This document shows positions 36,201 through 48,900 of a stretch of 63,058 nt of DNA, piece after piece. Where the stretch lies: contig CBFFRP010000485.1 in the NCBI GenBank assembly GCA_965644295.1, positions 1 to 63,058 on the forward strand. Reading direction: 5' to 3'. The translations under genes were made by a program, and so were the position numbers. The first letter of the stretch is position 1, and each line of letters opens with the position of its first letter. The notes below the pieces were generated by a model that worked only from the letters and a program-made list of their open reading frames with translations, searched no databases and was not told the origin of the DNA. The DNA is from Paraphysomonas bandaiensis. Its lineage: Eukaryota > Chrysophyceae.

Positions 36201-39151
36201 GACGTTTGAAAACTTCATGCCTTTTATGAATTTTTATGGCACAGTAAGTACTGGATTTACTGATCACGGTATTTTGAATGAGGACTCGTACATTATACAA
36301 CTGCTTGCAAATACTGTCTACAATTCGAGAACAGTATTTGAGCGCTGCACTCTCCAAGTGTACGGTGAACTGTACCTCTCTGCCAAACCCTCCGGCAACG
36401 TAACTGCACCATGCTCGGTTGCATTACGAGATAATGCTACGGTTGTAGTTGCAAACGAGGGTCGCATGCATGTCAACTCTCCTGCGACTATAATGTCCGA
36501 GAGCCCGAATTATGTTGCTGTGATAAACTTTGGGGTGATTAAACTATCTCAAGAGGAAGCTTCATATCTGAATCCGCTTCTCATTGACGGAATCTTGGTG
36601 CAGAGGAACCCAGGCGTCTTTTCGTTTTCTATATCTAACGACGATTACGATTCTTCAGTTTTGACGACAACGACAAATGCCACTCTGCTAGGAACTATAA
36701 ATGTGAGTACAGTCAGTTATACAAAATTTATTCCATCTAGCGATTCGAACACTCCGACGGAGTGGAATGCGCTTCAATTCACGTACAATGGGTTTCTTTC
36801 GTCGCAGCTTCCAGCTTACATTTTTCCAGAAGGGATAGATTTCGACACGGCCATTTCACAGAGTTTCTCTGAACCGCCGAACTCGTTGCATGTGCACCAT
36901 TTCGATGCCCATACTGACTTGTCTACTGTACGCTTCGCGGTTGCGGCAGATATGAAGCGTGGCGGACGCACTCCGATTGAATCAAACCACTACATACAGA
37001 CATTTACAACGTCCAAAATGTCATGTGAAGCTCGATTTGACGAATATATATAACTGGTAACACAGGTAGTGACACGGACTATATGTGCTGGATATATGCC
37101 TCAAGAACAACTCGTGCGGGTACTGTGGCCTAAACCAGGGGGGTTGTATTAATATAGACCACTTGTACAAGAAGAAGGACGGCAACTGCTGCCCACGAGG
37201 TTGCAATGACCGCGGCGTCTGTCACGGCAGCAACGACCATACGAAATAGGAGTGTCATTGCGACTTTCTTTATTCTGGCACAACCTGTTCTGAACTTAGC
37301 GTGTTCGCTAATTTGCTCATTTCAGCCGGAGTGTTTATAGTTTGCCATTTTTCTCATCACGTTGCGGTATTACTTTTACTATCGGCAGCAAAGGGATAAG
37401 GTACTACAAGATTTAAGAGATGGACTTCTCACAGGTAGCGTTGACACTTCCACGGACGGGGAAAACCGGTCCTATCTACAGGCAATTCAGCAAGACCTTA
37501 TTCTGCGCGATGTGTTTGTCAACTATGATGAGATTGTTTTCGAAGGAAAGATAGGTGAAGGCAGCTTCGGGGAAGTGTTTAAGGCTGCTTTCAGAGGTGC
37601 CCAGGTGACTGTGAAGCAGATGAGAGCGCCGGTATTTATGCAATTGACAGAGAATGATATTGAAGAATTCAGAACAGAGGCGTATGTGATGAGCAGGTAT
37701 CACTATTTTTACGAGTTACTATTTTTGATTGATTTTGTATAGACTACGTCATCTCAACATTGTTCTCATGGGAGTGTCTATTGTTGTATTCGAAATACTA
37801 GCTCCTCCCCCAGGATTTGATGACGCAATATTTGCTGTACAAGAAACAGTGGTGGATAGTAGGCGTAATACAAGCGTTTCACGGGACAACAATAAGAAGA
37901 AAAACACAAACGTTTTCCGCTCAGTGTGTATTATTACAGAGTACCTGGATCAGGGGGCGCTGGCAGATATTTTGTACAGAAGCAACAAAGTGGCAGATGA
38001 AATCTGGACGTATGAGCTGGTCCTAACATGTGCTTTACAGGCAGCGCGAGGTATGCTCTACCTTCACAGTCATCAGCCCCCTATTTGTCATAAAGGGACC
38101 TCAAAATTATCTAACCTTGTCGTTGATGACCACTGGTTATGGAATATATACACGCACTTACATGTTGTTATTTAGTCATTCTTGTGTGCTCGATACTAGG
38201 TTGTAAAAGTTACTGACTTTGGAATGTCAAGAATAGTACCAATGAAAACACAAAACATTGAGAAGGGTATTGAAATGTCTGATGTTGAACTAAATGCTGC
38301 AGAAGAAGTCCCTTCTACTCCTGAAAGATTACAATTAGAAGCGTTAAGCTCAACGGCACCTTTATCGTCGAAGAAGACAGTAAGATTCGGTGATAATTCG
38401 AATGTATTATGTGAGCGAGAGAGCATTATTTCCCTGCAGGATGGGGCAGAACGAAGCTCTCTGTCGAATTTGAACACAGTGGTATGTGTTTCTAGTATAC
38501 AGTTCTTTGCCCTTCAACCACATTTATATGTAGATGACAAGTAATCTCGGGACCACAGCGTGGTGTGCTCCGGAGTTGCTAACGACAGAAAACAAAACAC
38601 GCTACTCCGTGAAAGTCGATGTATATAGTTTCGGTATAGTGCTGTGGGAATTGTGGGAGAGGAAGCGTCCCTATGAAGAGCTATATTCCCGCTTCGATAT
38701 TATCGACGCTGTGAGAGAAGGACGCCGACCTCCCATCAGCAGTACCTGCCCTCCTGCCTTCAGGTTTCTAATCCAGCGCTGCTGGCACGAACAACCCGCG
38801 CGTAGACCAACATTTGCGTACATCGTTCGTTACATCAAGGATGAGCTGGCTCATATCACGAGGCAGAGAATGTCATCAGCGTCCACCACCGGTTCGTCGC
38901 ACACGTTTTCTCCACTGCACCAATTTCTATTGAACAATCGGAGGTCGGTTAGCTCTAAAAGTGTCCGCGAATATTCTAAAAGTCCAGCGAGGTCAGCACC
39001 TTCAACCGAAGAAGCTCTCAGCACTAAACTCTTCCAAGATGCTCCTGCTGGTGCGGCAGAAGACATCAAAACAGGGGCCAAGAGTCGTTGGGCTGGATCC
39101 TTGTCACCAATTCCCAACCGAGCTACTTCGAGGAAGTCAAAAGATTTCTGA
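33258..39151 (+). pseudogene. Receptor-like kinase gene with beta-helix ectodomain, disrupted
   Basis: The order is: Pmp-like right-handed beta-helix (about 33290-36000, repeats of the GGA(I/V)...C-F-N type), a further extracellular part, an EGF-like module (about 37170-37290, spacing GCNDRGVCHG ... ECHCDFLYSGTTC), one membrane helix (FAIFLITLRYYFYY), then a TKL-type kinase (37500-38870) with GEGSFGEVF, VKQM lysine, TDFGMSR and WCAPELL. It would be a cell-surface receptor. Frame is lost or changed near 33390, 34345 (an 8-T run), 34530, 35010, 35960 and 36090, and TAG stops interrupt conserved sequence at 35154-35156 and 37247-37249. The catalytic loop reads HKGTSKLSN in place of HRDLKxxN, and the next junction near 38200 does not keep frame. 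Short introns explain some breaks (40 bp before the membrane helix, 51 bp near 34215), not all. Neighbouring long genes are clean, so decay is likelier than poor sequence. Confidence 0.8.
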
Positions 39152-39920
39152 GCGAGGCGGCAATCATACCATGTCGAGTACTAGCAACAGTGAAGGCAGT
39201 GAAAGTGCAGCAAGTTGAGAACATTGTGGAGAGTGGAGGAGGTATCAACGCCGGCGCCACAACATCACATTTACTCCCGCCATCTCACCCTGCTATATCC
39301 GAACTTCCCTCACAGGAATGTTTGGAAGAGTTGAAGGAATGTCCACGGGAATATAATAAATTTTTTGTTGAGATTCCAACACAGCCCCACTGCAGTTCGA
39401 GTACCAATAGCACACCTATCACGGGAAGGGGTAGTGGTGTATAAATACGTATCAGATGCAGAGGAAAAGATTGAGCATGATTCATTCCCTAAAATCAACA
39501 GCGAAGAGCACTCCTTTGAAACACCCAGTATATGAGGCCGACCTCTTCTCCCTTATCTTCGTTGCGTATCATCTTTTACCTCCTCTGCAGATAGATTATT
39601 GATGCCACTGAGGTTCAAGACGAGCATCATTCTCCGGAGGAAACCGTATCTGTAATATAACATGATGTAAAGGAAATCATATTATTATTGAATATACTAC
39701 AATCTGGGCGTTTATACGAATATTGATATGTTGATATGAGGCCACAGATCATTCGAAGTATTTGTGTGCTAAATTGGCATTTAAAGCATGTAAACTAAAC
39801 CATATAAATTATAATTACATTTTAAAATGACATGATATTATATATATACTTTAGAGATCTACCTTATCACTCTTAAATGTAAGTTTGGTCACATCAAAGA
39901 ATACGCAGTGTTCTTTTGTT
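39152..39920. other. Spacer after receptor-kinase gene
   Basis: The first 300 bp contain an open, Ser/Pro-rich frame (39088-39444) overlapping the kinase tail in another frame; it could be a lost C-terminal exon but nothing identifies it. The remainder is AT-rich with no feature. Confidence 0.45.
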
Positions 39921-41080
39921 AAAAATCTAATTATTAAGAAGCGCAAGCTTGTGCGTTGCCGCGACCAACCTAACAACTCGCGCGACACTAAGCATAACAG
40001 GACTCTAATCTAGTTACTATTGCATGCACCGACAAGTACTCAACTATACGACACGACTTAGTTAGCTACGAGTTGCGTGTTTAAGCCGGATCATACGCTC
40101 CTGCCCAATCTACTTGTCCTAACACAAACAACTTGCGGTCGGCGGTCGGTGTCTTCAGCATATGTCTCCTGTATATGCGGCAGATCTTTAGGGCCCTCTT
40201 CAAGGTGGTGTTCACAGCAGCAGGTAGTCTGGAGGGGAGAGTAGAGTAGCTCTAGCGCCGGGTCCTCCCACAGTCACGAAGCGGTCTCACTGGTGCAATT
40301 TTTCACGCTGACGCATGAAACATATGTCTACCAAAATCTGTTACAAATTCAAGCTGACTCCAATGTCTCCCCTCTATTATGTGCACTCGTTTAGCACAGG
40401 CATCCACCTTGCACTCTTCTCCCGAGTGGCTTACGCTAGTAGGAAACCGCGCACCTTCTCCGCTCGAATAAAAACCTACTAAAGTAAGAAATAACATAAA
40501 AGCACACACAAATGTACCTGACACTGCTTGGAGAACAGTGCCAGAGCCTTGATATAATCTCAAGGACCTGGGTCAGGAGAAACCAAGACTAGGCAGTAGG
40601 CGTGTGAGAAGGCACGACAGATCTAATCACATCATTGCCATAATAGTATGCATCTATATATGAGAAAAGTTTGACGCATTACCTCGGTCATTGGCCACAC
40701 AGATACCGAATAATGTGAACTCATACTCAACACCAATCACTCAAAGCAAACGCAGTGAGCAAGCAGAATGTTGATATACCTGACATCTGCTGACTTCAGG
40801 TTTCTTGAGTTCTTAAGGTGAACTCATCCCGGATGCTTAATTTCAGCAGGCAGCCCAATACCCCGGTTACCCTTAAGGTGAGCCCATTCCAGGATGCCTG
40901 TTTATTCGTCAGGGCCCAAAGAAATATACACAAGTGACACTTATTAGTTTCCCTCTTGTACCACACAAGCAGTAGGCTACGAGTGGGCAGAACAATATCT
41001 GCTGACTATATAATATGCGGCTCACGTCAGTTTCTCGGAGAAATATCTCCGGTACTTATCCCCCAGATCACCACGAATAT
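39921..41080 (+). repeat. Tandem 1.2-kb repeat unit, copy 1
   Basis: Starts at AAAATCTAATTATTAAGAAG then CGCAAGCTTGTGCGTTGC and ends with repeat A (about 40930-41080). The following unit begins at once with the same sequence. The two are near-identical apart from small indels. A minus-strand frame inside (40303-40563) has its counterpart in unit 2 (41293-41670), sharing RFPTSVSHSGEECKVDA and RHWSQLEFVTDFGR; no known family. Confidence 0.9.
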
Positions 41081-41082
41081 TG

Positions 41083-42290
41083 AAAATCTGATTATTAAGA
41101 AGCGCAAGCTTGTGCGTTGCCGCGACCAACCTAACAACTCGCGCGACACTATGCATAACATGACTCTCATCTAGTTACTATTGCATGCACCGACAAGTGC
41201 TCAACTATACAACACGATTTAGTTAGCTACATGGGCATACGACGAGTTGCGTGTTTAAGCCGGATCATACGCTCCTGCCCAATCTACTTGTCCTAACACA
41301 AACAACTTGCGGTCGGTGTCTTCGGCATATGTCTCCTGTATATGCGGCAGATCTTTAGGGCCCTCTTCAAGGTGGTGTTCACAGCAGCAGGTAGTCTGGA
41401 AGGGAGAATAAAGTAGCTCCTATAGCGCCGGGTCCTCCCACGGTCACGAAGCGGTCTCACTGGTGCAATTTTGCACACTACTGACGCATGAAACAGACAT
41501 CTACCAAAATCTGTTACAAATTCAAGCTGACTCCAATGTCTTCCCTCTATTGTGTGCACTCGTCCAGCACATGCATCCACCTTGCACTCTTCTCCCGAGT
41601 GACTTACACTAGTAGGAAACCGTGCACCTTCCCCGCTCGGATGAAAACCTACTAAAAGCAAGAATAACATAAAAGCACCACAAATGTACCTGACACTGCT
41701 TGGAGAACAGTGCCAGAGCCTTGATATAATCTCAATGACCTGGGTCAGGAGAAACCAAGACTAGGCAGTAGACGTGTGAGAAGGCACGACAGGTCTAATC
41801 ACATCATTGCCATTGCCATGCATCCATGAGGAAAGTTTGACGCATTACCTCGGTCATTGGCCACACAGATACCGAATAATGTGAACTCATACTCAGCATC
41901 AATCACTCAAAGCAAACGCAGGGAGCAAGCAGAATGTTGATATACCTGACATCTGCTGACTTCAGGTGTTTTGAGTTCTTAAGGTGAACATCCCGGATGC
42001 TTAACTTCAGCAGGCAGCCCAATACCCCGGTTACCCTTCTGGTGGGCCCTGTCCCGGATGCCCTTGAGGTGGGCCCATTCCCGGATGCCTGTTTATTCGT
42101 CAGGGCCCAAAGACGTCTACACAAGTGACACTTATTAGTGTCCCTTGTACCACACAAGCAGTAGGCTATGAGTGGGCAGAACAATATCTGCTGACTATGT
42201 TTGCGGCTCACGTTAGTTTCCCAGAGAGAATCTCTCCGGTACTTATCCCCCAGAACACCACGAAAAGGTGCGAGTCCGACTTTGTTGAGG
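41083..42290 (+). repeat. Tandem 1.2-kb repeat unit, copy 2
   Basis: Direct duplicate of 39921-41080, opening with GAAAATCTGATTATTAAG and ending in repeat A. Near 42010-42100 it has an extra GGTGGGCCC/CCCGGATGCC sub-repeat absent from copy 1. After the unit a 40-bp tail motif (CACCACGAAAAGGTGYGAGT) is itself duplicated (42256-42333). Confidence 0.9.
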
Positions 42291-42333
42291 GCCAGATCAC
42301 CACGAAAAGGTGTGAGTCCGACTTTGTTGAGGG
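42118..42333 (+). repeat. Dispersed repeat family A, copy 4 (with copy 3 at 40930-41085)
   Basis: The fullest version of repeat A: AGTGACACTTATTAGTGTCC, GTAGGCTATGAGTGGGCAG, GCGGCTCACGTTAGTTTCC, GGTACTTATCCCCCAGAAC, then GGTGCGAGTCCGACTTTG. The GGTGCGAGTCC word resembles a Pol III B-box (GGTTCGANTCC), so a tRNA-derived short element is one possible origin, alongside an LTR fragment. Confidence 0.7.
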
Positions 42334-44789
42334 CAGTGTTCTTATAAATTACGATTGCTATATACTGTATATTTTTTCCTTGAATTGAGGCGTGCTAGGG
42401 ATGTTGAGTTTTGCTTATTTGTTGAGTTTTACTATATGGAAGAAAGCTTTACTTTAAAAGAGTTATAAGTTATTTAAAAACATATTATATTATTATGACC
42501 TTTTCTTGGGAGTGTCTATCTATTATTGTAAATATTGGTTGGTAGAAGTGACAATTTCAATACAGTAAATAAATGCCAAAGACTCAATGGCTGTTATAAA
42601 TGATAATCGCAATATTAATTGAGAGCGTGTTGTACTTCAAGCTCAGTTTTACTTACTTCTAACGTGCAATGTCAAAATATTATAAGGAACTATAATAATA
42701 TATATTAAGAACCCTCAACAACGTTTTCGTAGTCTTAAATATAGTGGGGTATATAGGAGTTAAGATAAATTAGTAGTTCTGATTCTTTAACGCCTATATT
42801 ATTGCTAATAGTAAGACATTCAGTACAAGATTATCAACTGCTTAGCTAACTAGTCATAATTTACTCATCGCGTCATGATTGAATAAGCTACGCATACATC
42901 CAGCCACAACAAGTGTCACACCTAATATAAGTGTTAAGTGCATAAGGAATTATACATTATTAGCGTAACACTGAGAAAAGCCTGAAGTCAGCAAATGTCA
43001 GGTATATAGCAACATTCTGCGTACATACAGCGTTTGCTTATCAGAGTTAAGCACCAGTTAGTTTAATTGTATTGCTACATTAGTTATTAGTTCTGAATTT
43101 TACACGTCTATTGCTAATAATAAGACATTTACTACTTTGAGATAGGCCTCGATATGATGAGCATGATGTGCTCCACTATAAAGAAGTACAGACTACATGA
43201 TGACTTCTGCACCTGCCTGTAATCATGTGGTATTATATCAATTTTTCTTTTTATATTGTTGAGATGACCCACATTATATGATATCAACTACACCACATGA
43301 CCCGACTGAATGCTATATTGATTCACTACACTCCCATCAACAAATCATTTACAATGTTAGATAGTCACGATCTCATACAGCTACTACATTTCAGTTTATA
43401 ATATAGATTTTTCACAGAATTCATAGAACTACTGCATATGTCACTGACAACTATAAACCTAAAAACTGAAACCACAGCGCATGATTAATAATCTTTGAGC
43501 AAACCTCAATATCGATACCTTTAAGAATAGAATTATATAAAATTAATGACATATATATTAATTTTACTTTAAATGCGGTGAGGAAGTGTATCCACGTTGC
43601 AAAAAATACAAATAATTAATAGCTATTGATCCAAAGGAGATTCGTTTTTCTTCCCTTCGCAAAAGCTCTCCTCTTTTCACTGACATGGTTCAGTCTAAAA
43701 ATTAACCCTAATCGAATTTATACGTATATAGCACAGTACTATTCAATCACACATTACACACTAGATCTGTAAAAACCAAATCGCAGTATAATTGGAACTC
43801 TGAATAGTAGCCATGTAATATCCATACATCCAACACCGTTATATTAGCCGACTATAGTGCTGCCTCATCTACTCAATCCTTACTGGGCCCCACTAATGCA
43901 CCATTTTCTCGCCATTTTCTCGCCATTTTCTCACACTGTGGATAGAAGAGATCCAGAACGAGCCGTTGGCAGAGACAGTGGCGGCACAACTGTTGCTTTG
44001 TCCTGTGAGGAAGTTAAGGCGGGGCTGCGAATGGCCCCATCGCCGACTAACATTGGTGCTACATGTACAGGAATGGAAACGATGGTCAAAGATAGGGGAT
44101 CAAGAGAAACAATCTGGCATTGAAGTTCCTCCTCCTCTGCATGATACTCTAACCCTAACCCTAACTCTAACTCTAACCCTAATACTTTTAATGTCCTCGA
44201 CATGTCGTCCATGGAAAGAAGAGCCGTGTGCGCAGGCCACCATAGATTCTGTAAGAACTACAATATAACTCCCGGCTCCTGTGGCAACTCGGCATGCCAT
44301 TCAGGAATACGACTGGAAAGAGGGAGAATTGAGGAGTCTGCGGGTATGATGATTTGCAGGGGTACACTACTGCAAATATTAGTTACAAACATCGCATGTA
44401 CGAGGGTGTGTCGACCTCTTACACTCCTGCTGAGGCCCTCGTAACTTGGGCACCTGTTAATCCAATGACACCACGTCATCGCAGCCACACAGCAACACTC
44501 TACGTGTCCCGGGAACAGTTCGTGCCCTCTTTCATATAGACGATTAAACCTGAAACATTAAACCTGATCGAAATGCTCTCTAGAGTATCGCCGTCTGACT
44601 GTATATACATTCGGATGACAGACATAACCTGCAGGCATCATCCAATACGCAGAACACTAGAAAGAAAATACAACCGTCATTATCACTCACTACCTTCGAA
44701 ATCGATCGGCTATATGAATTATTGCACATGTAGCCAATCCAACCACCTACTCTCTGCTCTCAATCACCATATCCTGTACAACATACACA
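42334..44789. other. Intergenic region with repeat fragments
   Basis: Holds two repeat C copies (42765-42832, 43068-43140), an inverted fragment of the 1.2-kb unit at about 42970-43050 (TGTCAGGTATAT/CAACATTCTG reversed), and a telomere-like CCCTAA tract (44147-44182). Frames at 43857-44539 overlap each other and show no family. Confidence 0.55.
44147..44182. repeat. Interstitial telomere-like CCCTAA tract
   Basis: Six units of CTAACC/CTAACT: CCCTAA interspersed with CTCTAA variants. It is internal to the window, so not a chromosome end here. Confidence 0.85.
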
Positions 44790-45677
44790 CATACATACAT
44801 ACATACATACATACATACATACATACATACATACATACATACATACATACATACATACATACATACATACATACATACATACATACATACATACATACAT
44901 ACATACATACATACATACGTACATACATAGATGTACATACATACATACATACATACATACATACATACATACATGCATACATACATAGATGTACATACAT
45001 ACATACATACATACATACATACATACATACATACATACATACATACATACATACATACATACATACATACATACATACGTACATACATAGATGTACATAC
45101 ATACATACATACATACATACATACATACATACATACATACATGCATACATACATACATACATACATACATACATACGTACATACATAGATGTACATACAT
45201 ACATACATACATACATACATACATACATACATACATGCATACATACATAGATGTACATACATACATACATACATACATACATACATACATACATACATAC
45301 ATACATACATACATACATACGTACATACATAGATGTACATACATACATACATACATACATACATACATACATACATACATACATACATACATACATACAT
45401 ACATACATACATACATACATACATACATACATACGTACATACATAGATGTACATACATACATACATACATACATACATACATGCATACATACATAGATGT
45501 ACATACATACATACATACATACATACATACATACATACATACATACATACATACATACATACATACATACATACATACATACATACATACATACATACGT
45601 ACATACATAGATGTACATACATACATACATACATACATACATACATACATACATACATACATACATACATACATACA

Positions 45678-45708
<31 letters not shown>

Positions 45709-45745
45709 GCATACATACATACATACACACATACATACATGCATG
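44788..45745. repeat. (CATA)n tetranucleotide array 2 with periodic variant blocks
   Basis: About 960 bp of CATA. Unlike array 1 it is punctuated many times by a 20-odd-bp variant, CGTACATACATAGATGTAC or GCATACATACATAGATGTAC, at intervals of roughly 60-160 bp, giving a higher-order pattern. It ends about 250 bp before the ATG of the ARM gene. Long open frames on both strands are a by-product of the repeat. Confidence 0.97.
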
Positions 45746-45996
45746 TGCAACTGCCGCATCATATGAGTATGTGCACTGCACTTAAACAACAGCGCCCCCC
45801 TCCACTCTATCGTATTATTTGTGACAGGGGTCTCACTTAAACTTTGTATGAGTATTTCGTGAAACAGCAGTCGCGATATAGTTTGTGTCGCTGTGTTCCT
45901 GCTACTGTGTCTGTATGTTGCAGTGTGTTGTCGAGTGACTGGTATTCTCATATCACTGTATTCACTGATCTCATAGAAACACTACGTAGCTAAACC

Positions 45997-48900
45997 ATGG
46001 ATCTGGACCGTTTTCGAAAGAAAATGACTACGTCTGATTCTGAAGCCAAGGGCATAATCGGCTCCATACCGGCACTGAGGGATATGTTTGTTAATTTTCC
46101 GGATTATACGGGAGACTTGTTCGGAGACCAGGACAACACTAATGGGATTTTATACTTATCGCGTTTGAATGCTGATGATCATAGACCAGCAAAGAAAGTT
46201 GACACTGGAACAGACGGTGAGATTGACCCGACATTAATTGTTGACAAAGAAGAAACCAAATCCTCCAGCTCCGTCAAGATGACAACATCAACACGGGACA
46301 AGAAAAGACGCTTCGCGATGTCTCTCTCCACTCTCGCTATGAAACCACATAAGAGGCATGTTCTTGTCGAGGAGGGAGCTGTGTCATCATTGATAGATTT
46401 ATCGCAGTTAAGCGACATACCTATTAGAAGGTGACGGCACCAATAAATTTGCTCTGCTGTATAATTGCATGTATGTAGGTGTTGTGCAGCTGCATTTTCA
46501 TCCTTGGCCTCGGAACCATCAATTCGACAGCGGATGATAGAGAATGGAGCATTTGCTGCTATTATAGCTCTCTCTGCTACGTCAAGTAGATCTGTAAAGG
46601 GAGCATGCTGTGCGGCTCTCTGCAATCTGTGTTGTGAAAATGGATACGAGTACAGAGCAGTGAAAGAAGGGGCACCGTACGCCCTGGTTCAGATTGCTGC
46701 GATATGTCCCGAGAACACAATTACTTGTTTGCAGACTCTGCTAAACATATCATGTGTGCAAGACAAGTTTGCTCGTGTGGAAGAGGTTACTGATGCCCTC
46801 CTTCATTTTTTCTCGTTGAAACTTGAGGAGGAAGAACAGATTTTAATCATGTCTGCATTCTGTAATCTGTCAGCGATGCGTAACAACCAGCTCAGATTAG
46901 TGGAGGATGGGATGTTGCGAGTTATTGAGCGAGCTAGCAAAAGTCCATCAGTTACTCTGCGGTCAATATCGAGTCAGATACTTCGCAACCTTACGACTGA
47001 TGCACGTACTAGAAGTAAGTTAATGGATCAATTTGTTCTGATGACATTAGTAAATATGGCCCGGGACGAGATTGATGCCGTGAAGCTGTCATGCGTGCAT
47101 GCTTTCTACAATCTTTCCAAAGATAATGCCTGTCGAGAGAAAATTGTAAGTGGAAATGCAGTTGGCGTAATCATCCGCATGAGCATGGAGAAAATGAGTG
47201 ATGTCGACATGGGTAGAACCGCATCAAAAACTCTTCGTATTCTCTGTGGGGACAAGGTGCTGGCTCACAAACTTGTTGGGGACGGGATTGTGAAGGCACT
47301 CATGTCTCTTATCAAAACTGACGACGGTACCATTAGACAGTATTGTGCTGAGTCGATATGTTCTTTGTTCCAAAATGAGTCCGTATTGAGTCGTTTGATT
47401 GAGCAGGGTGCTGTAAATGTCCTAGTATCTCTTTCACAAAATGATATGGATGTAATCACTGGCGAGTGGTGTGCTTTTGCTCTTTTTCAGCTTTCTACTA
47501 ATGATCTTTGTCCTGTGTACCTGCTTGCCAATGGGATATTACCATGCTTGATAAAACTCTGCAAATCTCCCAGTGAGCGCTCAAAAAAATTTTGTGGAGC
47601 AGCTCTGTGGAGCATAACTATTAAGAAGACAGTAGATGTTTCGAGCGCCATACCTATTCTGGTGCACATGCTGCGGCATGAAACAAATCAATCCATCAAG
47701 GTGGACTGTGCATCTGCATTGTATAATTTGGCTGATAGTGATTCAAACTGTGACCAAATGCTTTCTGCTGGGGCTCTTATTCCAGTAGTGAAATTGACAC
47801 AGGCGGATTATCTCCAGACGAAGATCAAATGTGCTGCAATTCTCTCCAGATTGTCATGTCACGACAAGTATTATAAAGAGTTCGCATCTGATGACGTGTT
47901 AAAAGTACTGCTGGAGTTGAGTTGCTTGGAGCACGCTTTGACGCAACGTCGTGTTGTGATTGCTGTTTCGAATTTGTCTCAATTCGCAGAGTTAAGAATG
48001 ATGCTATTGAACCTCAAAGCAACGACGTACATAATTTCTTTAGCCTCAAAGCCCGATGAGCATATCAGAAGAGGTTGTGCAGCTATTATATGTAACATGT
48101 CATACGAGGAGGGAAGCGAACAAGCAATGTTACGAGATGGGGTTGTGCAAACTCTGTTAATCACAGCCCTAGTTACTTCTGACCAGCTTCAAACGAAGCT
48201 TATATGTGCAAAAGCGTTGGTAAATTTAATGTATGATTCAACTTCTTATGCTACTATGGTAAAAGACGGTGTTATATGGGGCCTTGGAAACTTAACGCTT
48301 CTCGACAACACAGATATATTGAATATGTGTGCAAAGGCTCTGTGTAACTTGTCTTGTCAGTATGCGCGCCAGATGTTGAGCTCGTCTTCAACTGTAAATG
48401 CTATCATGAAGCTTCTCAAACAGGAGGGGAACATTGAATTACAACGCTACAGTGGAAGGATTTTAACTAATATTCTCATGCAAACAACCGATGCTGACGA
48501 GGATTTTCGACGCGAGGCTGTCAATAACATGCTCGTAATGTCGAGCTGTAAGGACAAAGAAGTCAGTGAAATGTGTATATTTTGCCTCTGTCTGGCCTCC
48601 CAATCAGAGTCGTGTCGTGCAAACATTGTGTCATCTGGGATACTCCGATTAATTGATGTCAGCTCTATTTTTAATGACCCTTCCGTTAGTTACGCATACT
48701 TAACTATGTTTGGGAACATTGCTAACAATCCACTCATGCGTACCCAAGTTCTTGATGATCAGTCTGTCAGCAGATTCATGACTATCTGCAACTCGCACGA
48801 CCCTAACTTAGATCTGGCAGTTATTAATGCACTCTATTGTCTGTCTTGTGCCAGTGAAAATATTGTAAAATTGGTAATGCAGAATTCGTTGCGAATAGTT

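Noticed and set aside
44100-44300. Minus frame with a VRVRVRVR run
   Set aside because: Translation of the telomere-like CCCTAA/CTCTAA tract; not a protein.
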